Assembly (NCBI GenBank): GCA_033764075.1
Contig: JANRJH010000053.1
Location: 99,705-163,704, forward strand
Source: M3007 sp033764075
GTDB taxonomy: Bacteria > Bacteroidota > Bacteroidia > Chitinophagales > Saprospiraceae
DNA: 64,000 bases
Reading direction: 5' to 3'
Positions 24,831 to 33,486 of this stretch are shown in pieces (within the stretch, counting starts at the first letter, position 1; each line of letters starts with the position of its first letter). Made by a program: the position numbers and the translations under genes. The notes below the pieces were generated by a model. It was given only the letters and a program-made list of their open reading frames with translations. It had not been told where the DNA came from and did not search any database.

Positions 24831-26168
24831 TTAACGCGTTTTTTCAAAATCAAGGTCCGGTTCGGCTTCAAACCACTCTTTGGTTTTCCGGAACACATTT
24901 TCCAGCCAGGAGGGCGATTTTTCTTCCGAGACGTTGGAGGGCGGTTGGGGTGTCGTGTCGTTGTTTTTGTCGTTTTCCGGTTGTGCGGGTTGTTCGCGCA
25001 GGTCTTCCAGCCCCTTGAGCAGGAGGCCTATGCCGGTGCTGAAGATGGGGCTCGACACTTTTTCCTGGTATCCGTGGGCCAGTTGTTCTACCGGCCCGCC
25101 GACGCGGCAGTTCATGCCGGTGTGGTATTCCGCGAGTTTTTCGATGTGGTTGAGGAGTGCGCCGCCCCCGGTGAGCACCATGCCGCCGATCAGTTTGCGT
25201 TCGTAGCCGCTGCGGCGAATCTCCCAGAGCACGTAATCGAATACTTCTTCCATGCGGGCCTGGATGATGCGGGCCAGATTCTTCTCACTAATCTCCTTGT
25301 GGTCGCGCCCTTTCAGGCCCGGAATGGTGATGATGCGGTTGTCGTACACCTCGGAGGCCATGGCAGAGCCAAATTTGACCTTGAGTTTTTCGGCCTGGGG
25401 CTGCATCACGGTGCAGCCCTCCCGTATGTCAGCGGTGATTACGTTGCCGCCAAAAGGAATCACCGCCGTGTGGCGGATGATGCCATCCTGAAAAATGGTG
25501 ATGTCGGTAGTGCCGCCGCCGATGTCAACCAGTGCAACACCTGCCTGCTTTTCTTCTTCAGACAACACGGCGTCTGCGCTGGCCAAAGGCTCCAGGTTCA
25601 GCTCGGCCACTTTGAGGCCGGCTTTTTCCACACAGCGGTAGATGTTGTTGATGGCCGTGATCTGGCCGGTAATGATGTGGAAATTGGCTTCGAGCCGGAC
25701 GCCACACATGCCCACAGGGTCGCTGATGCCCTGCTCGCTGTCTACCGTGAATTCCTGCGGAAACACGTGGATGATCTTGTCGCCCGGGGGCAACACGAGC
25801 TTGAACATGTCGTTCACCAGGCGGTCAATGTCGCGGTTTTCAATTTCCGTGTGGTCGCTGTCGCGGGTCAGGATACCGCGGTGCTGGAGGCTTTTGATGT
25901 GCTGTCCGGCGATGCCGACGTACACCACACGAAATTTCATTTTGGCCTGGCGCTGGGCCAGGTCAACCGCCTCGCGAATGGCGGAAACGGTTTTTTCAAT
26001 GTTGCTGACTACGCCGCGGAGCACGCCGACACTGTCGACCTTGCCAACGCCCAGTACTTCGAGTTTTCCGTGCGCGTTCCGGCGCCCTGCCATGCAGCAC
26101 ACCTTGGTAGTCCCGATGTCGAGTGCTACGACTACATCCTGCGGTTGAGAAATAAATTCGGTCATCAT
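24831..26168 (-). CDS. ftsA: Cell division protein FtsA
   Basis: Actin-like ATPase tethering FtsZ to the membrane, 445 aa from the ATG at 26166-26168 (a TTG two codons upstream is not needed). The N-terminal phosphate-binding loop VVALDIGTTKVCC, the phosphate 2 segment ALVDIGGGTTDITIF near residue 210, and the adenosine segment LTGGGALLNHIEKLAE near residue 335 are visible. The C-terminus has an amphipathic stretch SPSWLENVFRKTKEWFEAE expected to insert into the membrane. Between ftsQ and ftsZ, as usual. Confidence 0.98.
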   Translation of the reverse strand: MMTEFISQPQDVVVALDIGTTKVCCMAGRRNAHGKLEVLGVGKVDSVGVLRGVVSNIEKTVSAIREAVDLAQRQAKMKFRVVYVGIAGQHIKSLQHRGILTRDSDHTEIENRDIDRLVNDMFKLVLPPGDKIIHVFPQEFTVDSEQGISDPVGMCGVRLEANFHIITGQITAINNIYRCVEKAGLKVAELNLEPLASADAVLSEEEKQAGVALVDIGGGTTDITIFQDGIIRHTAVIPFGGNVITADIREGCTVMQPQAEKLKVKFGSAMASEVYDNRIITIPGLKGRDHKEISEKNLARIIQARMEEVFDYVLWEIRRSGYERKLIGGMVLTGGGALLNHIEKLAEYHTGMNCRVGGPVEQLAHGYQEKVSSPIFSTGIGLLLKGLEDLREQPAQPENDKNNDTTPQPPSNVSEEKSPSWLENVFRKTKEWFEAEPDLDFEKTR

Positions 26169-26204
26169 GTGCAAAAAAATTATGTGGGAAATGAGTAATT
26201 CAGT

Positions 26205-26996
26205 TTAATGTTTTTTCCGGCAGACCACCTGTCCTGCATATTTCAGGTTCAGGCTTTCGTAAGTCTGCCATCCGGTGTATGGCATGCCTTCGCGGTAAAA
26301 AATTTTTAACCGGTCCAGTTTGTCACTCAGGTTGCGTATGCTGCCGAGGATGATGGACTGATCGCCTATCAGGGGCGTCATGACCAGATCACCGGCGTTG
26401 TTGACGTGTATTTGCTGGATAAACCGACTCCACAATTCGTCTTCGTTGAGCTTCCGGGCAAGGGTATACACATCCTTCAGGCTGTTGCGTTTTTTCTCCT
26501 GAAAATCGGTTGAATAGGGCGCGATGTTGCCGGTTGCCACCATGACCCGGGCAGTGAAATGCTTTGACACAGGCATTTTGTTCCCTGCTGCGTCGAGATA
26601 ATAGTTGCCACCCTGGTTGTCCAGCACCCGCAGCATGGGTTCGCGCTGCACCACCCGGATACGGAGGATGTTTCGCTGGTCGATATATACATCGGCGTCG
26701 GCGACAAAAGGGTCACTTTCGAGCACCCGCTCCATGCGCTCTACTTCCATGTTTTGAAGTTCCGTTCCGTTGAGCGTATTGCCGAACGATTCGAGGAGCA
26801 GCTGCCGGACGTCGGCATCGCTGATCATGCGCGCACCGCCGTTCAAGGGTTTGATGTCGATCATCACTGCCTGGGTAAAACTTTCGAGCCTGCGGGTGAC
26901 CGCCGAGGCCAGCAGCAACACGACAATAAACACGAACACCACAAAACTGAGGCGGTCGTAGCGAACGCTGGGCGGCAAAAAGGACGGTATTTTCAT
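26205..26996 (-). CDS. ftsQ: Cell division protein FtsQ (POTRA domain)
   Basis: Bitopic division protein, 263 aa. One N-terminal transmembrane helix (about 18-36), then a POTRA-like domain (MISDADVRQLLLESFGN) and the FtsQ-type segment with YYLDAAGNKMPVSKHF and DLVMTPLIGDQSIILG. Divergent in sequence as FtsQ normally is, but its position between murC and ftsA supports the name strongly. The ATG at 26994-26996 overlaps the murC stop as TGATG, indicating coupling. Confidence 0.9.
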   Translation of the reverse strand: MKIPSFLPPSVRYDRLSFVVFVFIVVLLLASAVTRRLESFTQAVMIDIKPLNGGARMISDADVRQLLLESFGNTLNGTELQNMEVERMERVLESDPFVADADVYIDQRNILRIRVVQREPMLRVLDNQGGNYYLDAAGNKMPVSKHFTARVMVATGNIAPYSTDFQEKKRNSLKDVYTLARKLNEDELWSRFIQQIHVNNAGDLVMTPLIGDQSIILGSIRNLSDKLDRLKIFYREGMPYTGWQTYESLNLKYAGQVVCRKKH

Positions 26997-28330
26997 CACA
27001 ACATTGCTTTTTTGAGGGTTTCGGAAAGCGGTTGTACAAGGGCGTCGATGTCCCCGGCGCCGAGCGTGACCAGCAGTTCCGGCCGGCGTTGCGCAATCTC
27101 TGTCGTCAGCGCCGCTTTGGAAACAAGGCTGCGGTCGGTCAGGGTCATGCGGTCGAGGATCATTTGGCTGTCCACACCCGGAATCGGCTCTTCCCGGGCG
27201 GGGTAGATGTCGAGCAAGAGTGCGCTGTCCAGTTTGTCCAGGGCAGCGGCGAACCCTTCGACGAAATCGCGTGTTCGAGAGAACAAATGGGGCTGGAATA
27301 CCCCGGTGAGCCGCCGGTTGGGATAGAGCGCCCGTATAGCCTGGATGACCGACTCCAGTTCGGCCGGGTGGTGGGCATAATCGTCGATAAAAACCACGGA
27401 TGCTGTGCGCAAAATGAATTCGAACCGCCGGTGTACCCCTTTGTATGCGGCGAGCGCCGGTGCTATCTGGTCGGCCGGAGCGCCGGCATACAGGGCAGCG
27501 GCGATGGCTGCAGTGGCGTTGGATACATTGTAAATGCCGGGAAAAGCCATGCGCAGGCCGTCGAACAGGAGCGCGGGTGTTTGCAGGTCGAACACCATCC
27601 AGCCGTCCTCCACGTGCAGGTTTTGCGCGCGGTAGTCGCCTTTTTCGATGCCAAAGGTTTTGACGTTGCCGGCCTTGGGCAGGTCGATGTCGGCTTGCAT
27701 GAGCAACAGGCCGTCCGGGCTAACCTGACCGGCGAACCGGGCATAGGCGTCGCGCAGGGCCTCCGGGGTGCCGTAGATATCCAGGTGGTCCGGGTCTATG
27801 CTGTTGAGGATGGCTACTTCAGGGTGCAGGTGCAGGAAGCTGCGGTCGAACTCGTCGGCCTCCACCACCACCCATTCGCTGTTGCCCTCAGCGTAGTTGC
27901 CGCCCAGGTTGAGGGCCAGCCCGCCCACGAATGCGGTGGCGTCCACGCCGCCGGCGCGCAGCAGGTGGGCTACCAGACTCGAGGTGGTCGTTTTGCCGTG
28001 CGTGCCGGCGACGGCCAGTGCGCGTTTTTCACGGCTGATGAGTCCGAGCACCTCGGCACGTTTGTACACGGGATAGCCGTTTGCGCGGAACCATTGCAAT
28101 TCGCTGTGGGATGCCGGCACGGCCGGTGTGTACACCACCATGTCTACCTGATCAGGAATCAGATGGACATCATCGGTATAGTGGATATGCATACCCTCCG
28201 ACGCGAGGGCACGGGTAAGCGGCGTTTCCGTACGGTCATAACCGTAAATGGTTGCTCCGCGCCGCTGGTGGTAGCGGGCGAGTGCGGACATCCCAATGCC
28301 GCCAATACCGATGAAGTAGATCGTTTTCAT
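26996..28330 (-). CDS. murC: UDP-N-acetylmuramate--L-alanine ligase
   Basis: ATP-dependent Mur ligase adding L-Ala to UDP-MurNAc, cytoplasmic, 444 aa. The N-terminal UDP-binding FIGIGGIGMSALA near residue 6, the P-loop AVAGTHGKTTTSSLVAHLL near residue 106, EADEFDRSFLHLHP near residue 158 and DYAHHPAELESVI near residue 340 are all present. The start lies inside the murG stop region (4-base overlap). Typical length. Confidence 0.98.
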   Translation of the reverse strand: MKTIYFIGIGGIGMSALARYHQRRGATIYGYDRTETPLTRALASEGMHIHYTDDVHLIPDQVDMVVYTPAVPASHSELQWFRANGYPVYKRAEVLGLISREKRALAVAGTHGKTTTSSLVAHLLRAGGVDATAFVGGLALNLGGNYAEGNSEWVVVEADEFDRSFLHLHPEVAILNSIDPDHLDIYGTPEALRDAYARFAGQVSPDGLLLMQADIDLPKAGNVKTFGIEKGDYRAQNLHVEDGWMVFDLQTPALLFDGLRMAFPGIYNVSNATAAIAAALYAGAPADQIAPALAAYKGVHRRFEFILRTASVVFIDDYAHHPAELESVIQAIRALYPNRRLTGVFQPHLFSRTRDFVEGFAAALDKLDSALLLDIYPAREEPIPGVDSQMILDRMTLTDRSLVSKAALTTEIAQRRPELLVTLGAGDIDALVQPLSETLKKAML

Positions 28331-29562
28331 GGTTTGCTGCGCGTTTTAAGGATGATTTCGGGCCATTCATCCCGGAGTTGCTTCTTGGAGATGCGTTTTT
28401 TATCCTGCTTTTTCTTTTTTTCGGGACGGGGGGGCGATTGAAGGTATGCTATTTTTTCGAGTTCCCGGGCGATCTGATGGGCTGCTCCGGGGCGGGCCAG
28501 CTGGCGGATAGACTCCGAGAGGCTGAACGCCAGCGCGTCGTTGTGCAAGATGTTGATCACCTCGGGGATTAATTGCGCTTCGGCATCGGCGTCGCGCACC
28601 AGACGGGCGGCGCCTTTTTCCACCAGCGCGAGGGCGTTTTTGGTCTGGTGGTCTTCTGCCACATTGGGAGACGGTACGAGTATGACCGGTCTGGCCACCA
28701 GGCACAGCTCGGAAATGGTGAGGGCGCCCGCCCGCGATATGATCACATCGGAGACGGCGTACAACAGGTCCATCCGGTCAATAAAAGGGTGTACTTGCAC
28801 GTTGGGCAGTCCGGCGGTGTCCGAGTTCAGGCAAGCATGCGCGTAAAAACGGCCGCACTGCCAGATCACCTGTAGTTCAGACCGTTCGGCCAGCAGGTGA
28901 GCACCCGACATCATGGCCTGGTTGAGGGTGCGGGCGCCAAGGCTGCCGCCCAGCACCACCAACGTCTTCTTTTGAGAATCAAGCCCGAAATGGCGGAGGC
29001 CCTCTTCGCGCAGGCGCTCGATCTGCATCAGGTCCTGGCGTACGGGATTACCGGTAAAAACTATTTTATCTTTGGGGAAATAGGCGTCCATTCCCTCGTA
29101 GGCAACGCAAATGGCGAGTGCCTTTTCACCCAGCAGCTTGTTGGTGACGCCCGCGTGGGAATTTTGTTCCTGGATCAGCGTGGGGATGTTCAGCCCTTGT
29201 GCCGAGCGCACCACTGGTCCCGAGACATAACCGCCGGTACCCACTACGGCATGGGGCGCGAAGCGTCGAACCAGCCGTTTGGCTTTCCACATACTGGTGA
29301 TGAGCTTGTACGGAAAGGACAGGTTTCGCCAGGCGTTGCGCAGCGTCAGCGGCCGATGAAAACCCGCAATGTTCAGACCTTCCACGCGATAGCCGGCTTT
29401 GGGCACGCGCTCCATTTCCAGCTTGCCCTGGGCGCCGATGAACAGGAACTCGGTGTCCGGGTGCAGTTCGCGGAATGCATCCGCAATGGCAATGGCCGGG
29501 AAGACATGCCCGCCAGTGCCGCCTCCGGCAATCAGGATACGTATATGCTCTCGTGTCTTCAT
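28327..29562 (-). CDS. murG: UDP-GlcNAc transferase (lipid II synthesis) with basic C-terminal tail
   Basis: Glycosyltransferase adding GlcNAc to lipid I at the inner membrane face, 411 aa. The glycine loops GGGTGGHVFPAIAIA near residue 14 and GTGGYVSGPVV near residue 108 and the donor-binding SRAGALTISEL near residue 275 are clear. The protein is about 45 residues longer than most MurG at its C-terminus; the extra part is strongly basic (RPEKKKKQDKKRISKKQ), which could aid membrane association. It overlaps both ftsW and murC by four bases. Confidence 0.97.
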   Translation of the reverse strand: MKTREHIRILIAGGGTGGHVFPAIAIADAFRELHPDTEFLFIGAQGKLEMERVPKAGYRVEGLNIAGFHRPLTLRNAWRNLSFPYKLITSMWKAKRLVRRFAPHAVVGTGGYVSGPVVRSAQGLNIPTLIQEQNSHAGVTNKLLGEKALAICVAYEGMDAYFPKDKIVFTGNPVRQDLMQIERLREEGLRHFGLDSQKKTLVVLGGSLGARTLNQAMMSGAHLLAERSELQVIWQCGRFYAHACLNSDTAGLPNVQVHPFIDRMDLLYAVSDVIISRAGALTISELCLVARPVILVPSPNVAEDHQTKNALALVEKGAARLVRDADAEAQLIPEVINILHNDALAFSLSESIRQLARPGAAHQIARELEKIAYLQSPPRPEKKKKQDKKRISKKQLRDEWPEIILKTRSKP

Positions 29563-30692
29563 TCCAATCCTTCTATGTATTTACTCACCGACAGGATCAT
29601 CCCCAGGGCGATGCAGGTGAACAGCATGCTGGTGCCCCCCATAGAAATGAGCGGCAGGTTGAGTCCGGTAGCCGGCAATAGATTTACGTTAACGGCCATG
29701 TTTCCCAGCGCCTGCACGGTGATGAGCAGGCTGAGACCGATCGCCAGAAATGATCCGAAAGCCTTGGGGCTGTTGGTGACCAGCTTGACGGTCTGCAGGA
29801 AAAGCAATACGTACAGGGTCATCAGTACCAGTCCACCCACCATGCCGTATTCTTCGCAAATAATGGCGTAGATAAAATCTGCGTACGCATACGGCAGGAA
29901 ATTGCGGGCAATGGAGTTGCCCGGGCCCACGCCGAAAATGCCGCCGTTGGCTATGGCAATTTTGGCCTGCTGCACCTGATAACCGCCGTCTGCATTGTGC
30001 ACGAATTCATCCAGGCGGCTGTACCAGGTCTCCACGCGCACCAGATCAGGCTCCAGGCGCCCCAGGGCCACCAAAAAAGCGAAGACCACCAAGCCCAGCA
30101 CCGCCAGCAACAGGATGTACTGGATGCTCACCCGGCCCATGTACATGAGGGCGATGCAGGTGGCGAAAAGCAGGGCGGCAGTGGACAGGTTGGCCGGGGC
30201 GATCATGCCACACACGATCAGCACAGGAACGATGATGGGCAAAAAGGCATCTTTAAAACTGCGTATGTAATCCTGTTTGCGCGTCAGCTCTCGTGCAATA
30301 TAAATGATCAGGGCAATTTTGGCGAACTCGGAGGTTTGAAAGCTGACCCCCAGCCCGGGAATTTGCAACCAGCGGTTGGCGTCGTTGATCTCCATGCCGA
30401 GGAAAAGGGTGAGTCCCAGGAGCGGCACGGTGACCAGTATGAGGTAAGGCGCCATGCGCTGGTATTGCCTGTAGTGGAGCAAATGGCACAGATACACCAG
30501 TACCAGTCCAAAACCCAGGCGTACCAGGTGGCTGATCAGGTAAGCCGTGGTGTTGCCGTTTCGGTGTTGCCAGGCCACGGTGCTGCTGGCTGAATACACC
30601 GCCAGTATGCTGAAAATGCTCAGCAAGGCGATGATCATCCAGATCGTGCGGTCGCCCCTCAATTCAGCCTTGATGCGGTTAGCCAGTGACAT
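29559..30692 (-). CDS. ftsW: Division-specific lipid II polymerase FtsW (SEDS)
   Basis: Polytopic glycosyltransferase polymerising lipid II at the septum, 377 aa, about ten helices. SEDS features visible: the extracellular loop RLDEFVHNADGGYQVQQAKIAIANGG (in parts, DGGYQVQQAKIA) and GVGPGNSIARNFLPYAYADFI, and LPLISMGGTSML near the end. Overlaps murD by 14 bases and murG by four, so it is firmly in the operon. Confidence 0.97.
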   Translation of the reverse strand: MSLANRIKAELRGDRTIWMIIALLSIFSILAVYSASSTVAWQHRNGNTTAYLISHLVRLGFGLVLVYLCHLLHYRQYQRMAPYLILVTVPLLGLTLFLGMEINDANRWLQIPGLGVSFQTSEFAKIALIIYIARELTRKQDYIRSFKDAFLPIIVPVLIVCGMIAPANLSTAALLFATCIALMYMGRVSIQYILLLAVLGLVVFAFLVALGRLEPDLVRVETWYSRLDEFVHNADGGYQVQQAKIAIANGGIFGVGPGNSIARNFLPYAYADFIYAIICEEYGMVGGLVLMTLYVLLFLQTVKLVTNSPKAFGSFLAIGLSLLITVQALGNMAVNVNLLPATGLNLPLISMGGTSMLFTCIALGMILSVSKYIEGLE

Positions 30693-32055
30693 TTCCGGAG
30701 GTTTTGGTGGAGGATATCAGTTGTTGAACGGCCTGGCGAAACAGGTCGCCGCGTTGCATGTAGTTGTCAAACAGGTCGAAGCTGGCGCAGGCAGGGCTCA
30801 GCAGCACCACGTCACCGGGGTGGGCGAGGGCTGCCGCTTCGCGCACGGCCGCTTCGGCGGATTGCACCGCAGTCATGTCCTTTCCCAGGTGGGCAAATGC
30901 CTTGTACAGGGGCGCGTTGTCCACGCCCAGGCACACAATGGCCTTCACTTTTTCCGACACCAGGGGTAGCAACACACTATAGTCGTTGCCCTTGTCCTGC
31001 CCGCCGGCGATCCAGACCACGGGTTGGGTCATGGCCGACAGGGCATAAAACACCGAATCGACGTTGGTGGCCTTGCTGTCGTTGATGAACTGCACGCCAC
31101 CCACTTCTCCCACCGGTTCCATGCGGTGCGCCGGCGGGCGGAAACTGTTGAGCGCTGCCTGCAGGGGCTGTACAGCGGCGCCCAGGCGCAGGGCAGCCGT
31201 GAGGGCAAACAAGGCGTTAAACGCGTTGTGCGGCCCTTTCAAATGGGCGGTGCTGAGGTCAAAGGTGTGCCCGGCGGCTGTAAACCGACCGTTTGCCGGC
31301 GCCGGTTGGCGCAAACCGATCGCCTCCGGCCCAGTGACCGGGTGCATTTGCAGGTAGTCTGTCGTGGCCGGGTTATCCGCATTGTACAGAAACAGGTCGC
31401 CGGCCTGCTGGCTTTGCGCGATCCGGAACTTGGCTGCAGCATAGCGTTCCAGCCGGTATTCATACCGGTCCAGGTGATCGGGTGTTATGTTCAGGAGCAG
31501 CGCCACATCGGGCCTGAACGTTTCGGTGTCTTCCAGTTGGAAACTGCTGATTTCCAGAACGAACACCCGCTCTGCGTCGTTTTGCCGGCCACTTTGCCAG
31601 TCGTCGGCCACCAGACGGGTGAACGCATGCCCCACGTTGCCGCCCATGCGTACTTGCATGCCGGCTGCCAGCAGCAGGTGGTGCAGTAGTTCGGTGGTGG
31701 TGGTTTTGCCGTTGCTGCCGGTCACCGCCGCCATCCGGCAGGGGCCGGCGTACCGCCAGGCAAACTCCATTTCACCCCACACCGGCATGCCCTGGTCGCG
31801 CAATTGGCGGATCATGGGTATGCTGTTGGGTATGCCAGGGCTTTTGACCACCGCGTCGGCCGCCTGGATACGATCCAGGCTGTGCTGTTTTTCCTCAAAC
31901 CCAATGCCTTCGGACGCCAGCTCCTGGCGGAAACCCGGGGCGATGGACCCTTTATCCGACACGAATACACGCATGCCGAGGCGCTTTGCCAGCAAGGCGG
32001 CGCCTACTCCGGATTCTCCGGAGCCCAACACGACGATGTTCTCGGGCCTTTTCAT
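30679..32055 (-). CDS. murD: UDP-N-acetylmuramoylalanine--D-glutamate ligase
   Basis: Mur ligase adding D-Glu, 458 aa. N-terminal VLGSGESGVGAALLAKRLG, P-loop VTGSNGKTTTTELLHHLL near residue 114, LNITPDHLDRYEYRLERYA near residue 188, FINDSKATNVDSVFYAL and WIAGGQDKGNDYSVL. It lies seven bases after mraY. Typical length and motifs; start ATG 32053-32055. Confidence 0.98.
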   Translation of the reverse strand: MKRPENIVVLGSGESGVGAALLAKRLGMRVFVSDKGSIAPGFRQELASEGIGFEEKQHSLDRIQAADAVVKSPGIPNSIPMIRQLRDQGMPVWGEMEFAWRYAGPCRMAAVTGSNGKTTTTELLHHLLLAAGMQVRMGGNVGHAFTRLVADDWQSGRQNDAERVFVLEISSFQLEDTETFRPDVALLLNITPDHLDRYEYRLERYAAAKFRIAQSQQAGDLFLYNADNPATTDYLQMHPVTGPEAIGLRQPAPANGRFTAAGHTFDLSTAHLKGPHNAFNALFALTAALRLGAAVQPLQAALNSFRPPAHRMEPVGEVGGVQFINDSKATNVDSVFYALSAMTQPVVWIAGGQDKGNDYSVLLPLVSEKVKAIVCLGVDNAPLYKAFAHLGKDMTAVQSAEAAVREAAALAHPGDVVLLSPACASFDLFDNYMQRGDLFRQAVQQLISSTKTSGNVTG

Positions 32056-32061
32056 GATCGG

Positions 32062-33318
32062 TCAGCGGATTTTGAGGGTTATCACGGTAAGGACGGCCAG
32101 CAGCACCTGCACGATCCAGAAGCGGACGGTGATGGTCACTTCGTGGTATCCCAGTTTTTGATAGTGGTGGTGGAGGGGCGACATGCGGAATATCCGGCGG
32201 CCCTCGCCGTATTTCTTTTTGGTGCGTTTGAAATACCAGACCTGGAGGATGACGGACAGGTTTTCGATCAGGAAAACGCCGCAAAGCACCGGGATGAGCA
32301 GCTCCTTGCGAATCACGATGGCCAGTGCGGCAATAATACCCCCCAGCGTCAGGCTACCGGTGTCGCCCATAAAGACGCGCGCCGGAAACACGTTGTACCA
32401 CAGGAAGCCAATGCAGCCCCCCAGCAGGCAGGCGGCAAAGATCACCAGCTCGCCGCTGTTGGGGATGAAGAGGATGTTCAAAAAGTCGGCAGCCACCGAG
32501 TTGCCGCTCACGTAGGTCAGCATGGCCAATGCCGCAATGACAATGGCCGATACCCCCGTGGCCAGCCCGTCGAGACCGTCGGTCAGGTTGGCGCCGTTGC
32601 TTACGGCGGTGATGACCAGGATGCACATCGCCACAAAGACGATCCAGGTGAAATCCTGCGCCCGATCGCCCAGAAACCACAGGAACCGCGAGTAATCGAG
32701 TTCGTTGCTGCTCAGGAAAGGCAAATTGGTGATCGGTGCTTTTACGTGTGCCAGCTCGCGCGCCTGAACGGCGTTGCCCTGGGGTACCCAAACAGTATTC
32801 ACCACCTCGTAGTGATGGGCCGCCGCCTGTTCAGGCGTCATACGAACCACCATCTCCTTGCTCATGAGCATCGTGACGCCTACGATGAGCCCGAGCCCGA
32901 CCTGCCCCATGATCTTGAAAATGCCTTTGAGGCCCTTTTTGTCTTTTTTGAAAACCTTGATGTAGTCGTCCACAAACCCGATGGCGGCCATCCAGATGGT
33001 GGAAAAGAGCATCAGCAGAATGTACACATTGTCCAGGCGGGCGAGCAACAGGCAGGGAATAAGGGTGGCGGCGATGATGATGATGCCGCCCATGGTGGGT
33101 GTTCCGGCTTTCAGGTTTTCGCCGTGAAGGCCCAGGTTGCGCACGCTTTCGCCGATCTGCAGCCGCTGCAGCCAGCCGATGATGCGTTTGCCGATGATCA
33201 GGGAGATCAACAGGGATAAAATGATGGCCGTGCCCGCCCGGAACGAGATGTAGCGGAAGAGGCCTGCGCCAGGCAGGTCGTAGTTCGCGTTCAGGTATTC
33301 AAAAAAATGATACAACAT
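32062..33318 (-). CDS. mraY: Phospho-N-acetylmuramoyl-pentapeptide transferase
   Basis: Integral membrane enzyme making lipid I from UDP-MurNAc-pentapeptide and undecaprenyl phosphate, 418 aa with about ten helices. Family motifs: GTPTMGGIIII near residue 92, the magnesium-binding GFVDDYIKV near residue 130, NGANLTDGLDGLATG near residue 240, and VFMGDTGSLTLGG near residue 315. The residue 150-215 loop is longer than in E. coli, common in Bacteroidota. A 164-base gap with two hairpins separates it from murE. Confidence 0.98.
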   Translation of the reverse strand: MLYHFFEYLNANYDLPGAGLFRYISFRAGTAIILSLLISLIIGKRIIGWLQRLQIGESVRNLGLHGENLKAGTPTMGGIIIIAATLIPCLLLARLDNVYILLMLFSTIWMAAIGFVDDYIKVFKKDKKGLKGIFKIMGQVGLGLIVGVTMLMSKEMVVRMTPEQAAAHHYEVVNTVWVPQGNAVQARELAHVKAPITNLPFLSSNELDYSRFLWFLGDRAQDFTWIVFVAMCILVITAVSNGANLTDGLDGLATGVSAIVIAALAMLTYVSGNSVAADFLNILFIPNSGELVIFAACLLGGCIGFLWYNVFPARVFMGDTGSLTLGGIIAALAIVIRKELLIPVLCGVFLIENLSVILQVWYFKRTKKKYGEGRRIFRMSPLHHHYQKLGYHEVTITVRFWIVQVLLAVLTVITLKIR

Positions 33319-33421
33319 GGTGTGTCAAGCGGGTTTGGCCGAGGCCTTTTAACTGTATTGTTTCAGTTGGCTGTTTGTGGTTTATGATAAAAAGGCTTCA
33401 TTCGCAGCGGTTTTAAGATTT

Positions 33422-33486
33422 GGTTGTGGGGCAATTTTCATCGCCCCCTCAACCGCTAAACGTCATAATAGTCCCTCCACTATTAT
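33422..33486. repeat. Two hairpins in the murE-mraY spacer
   Basis: The first hairpin pairs GGTTGTGGGGC (33422-33432) with GCCCCCTCAACC (33443-33454), with one small bulge and a 10-base loop. The second pairs ATAATAG (33465-33471) with CTATTAT (33480-33486) and overlaps the murE stop codon. Neither has a following T-run on the minus strand. They occupy the widest gap in the dcw cluster and may attenuate or process the transcript. Confidence 0.55.
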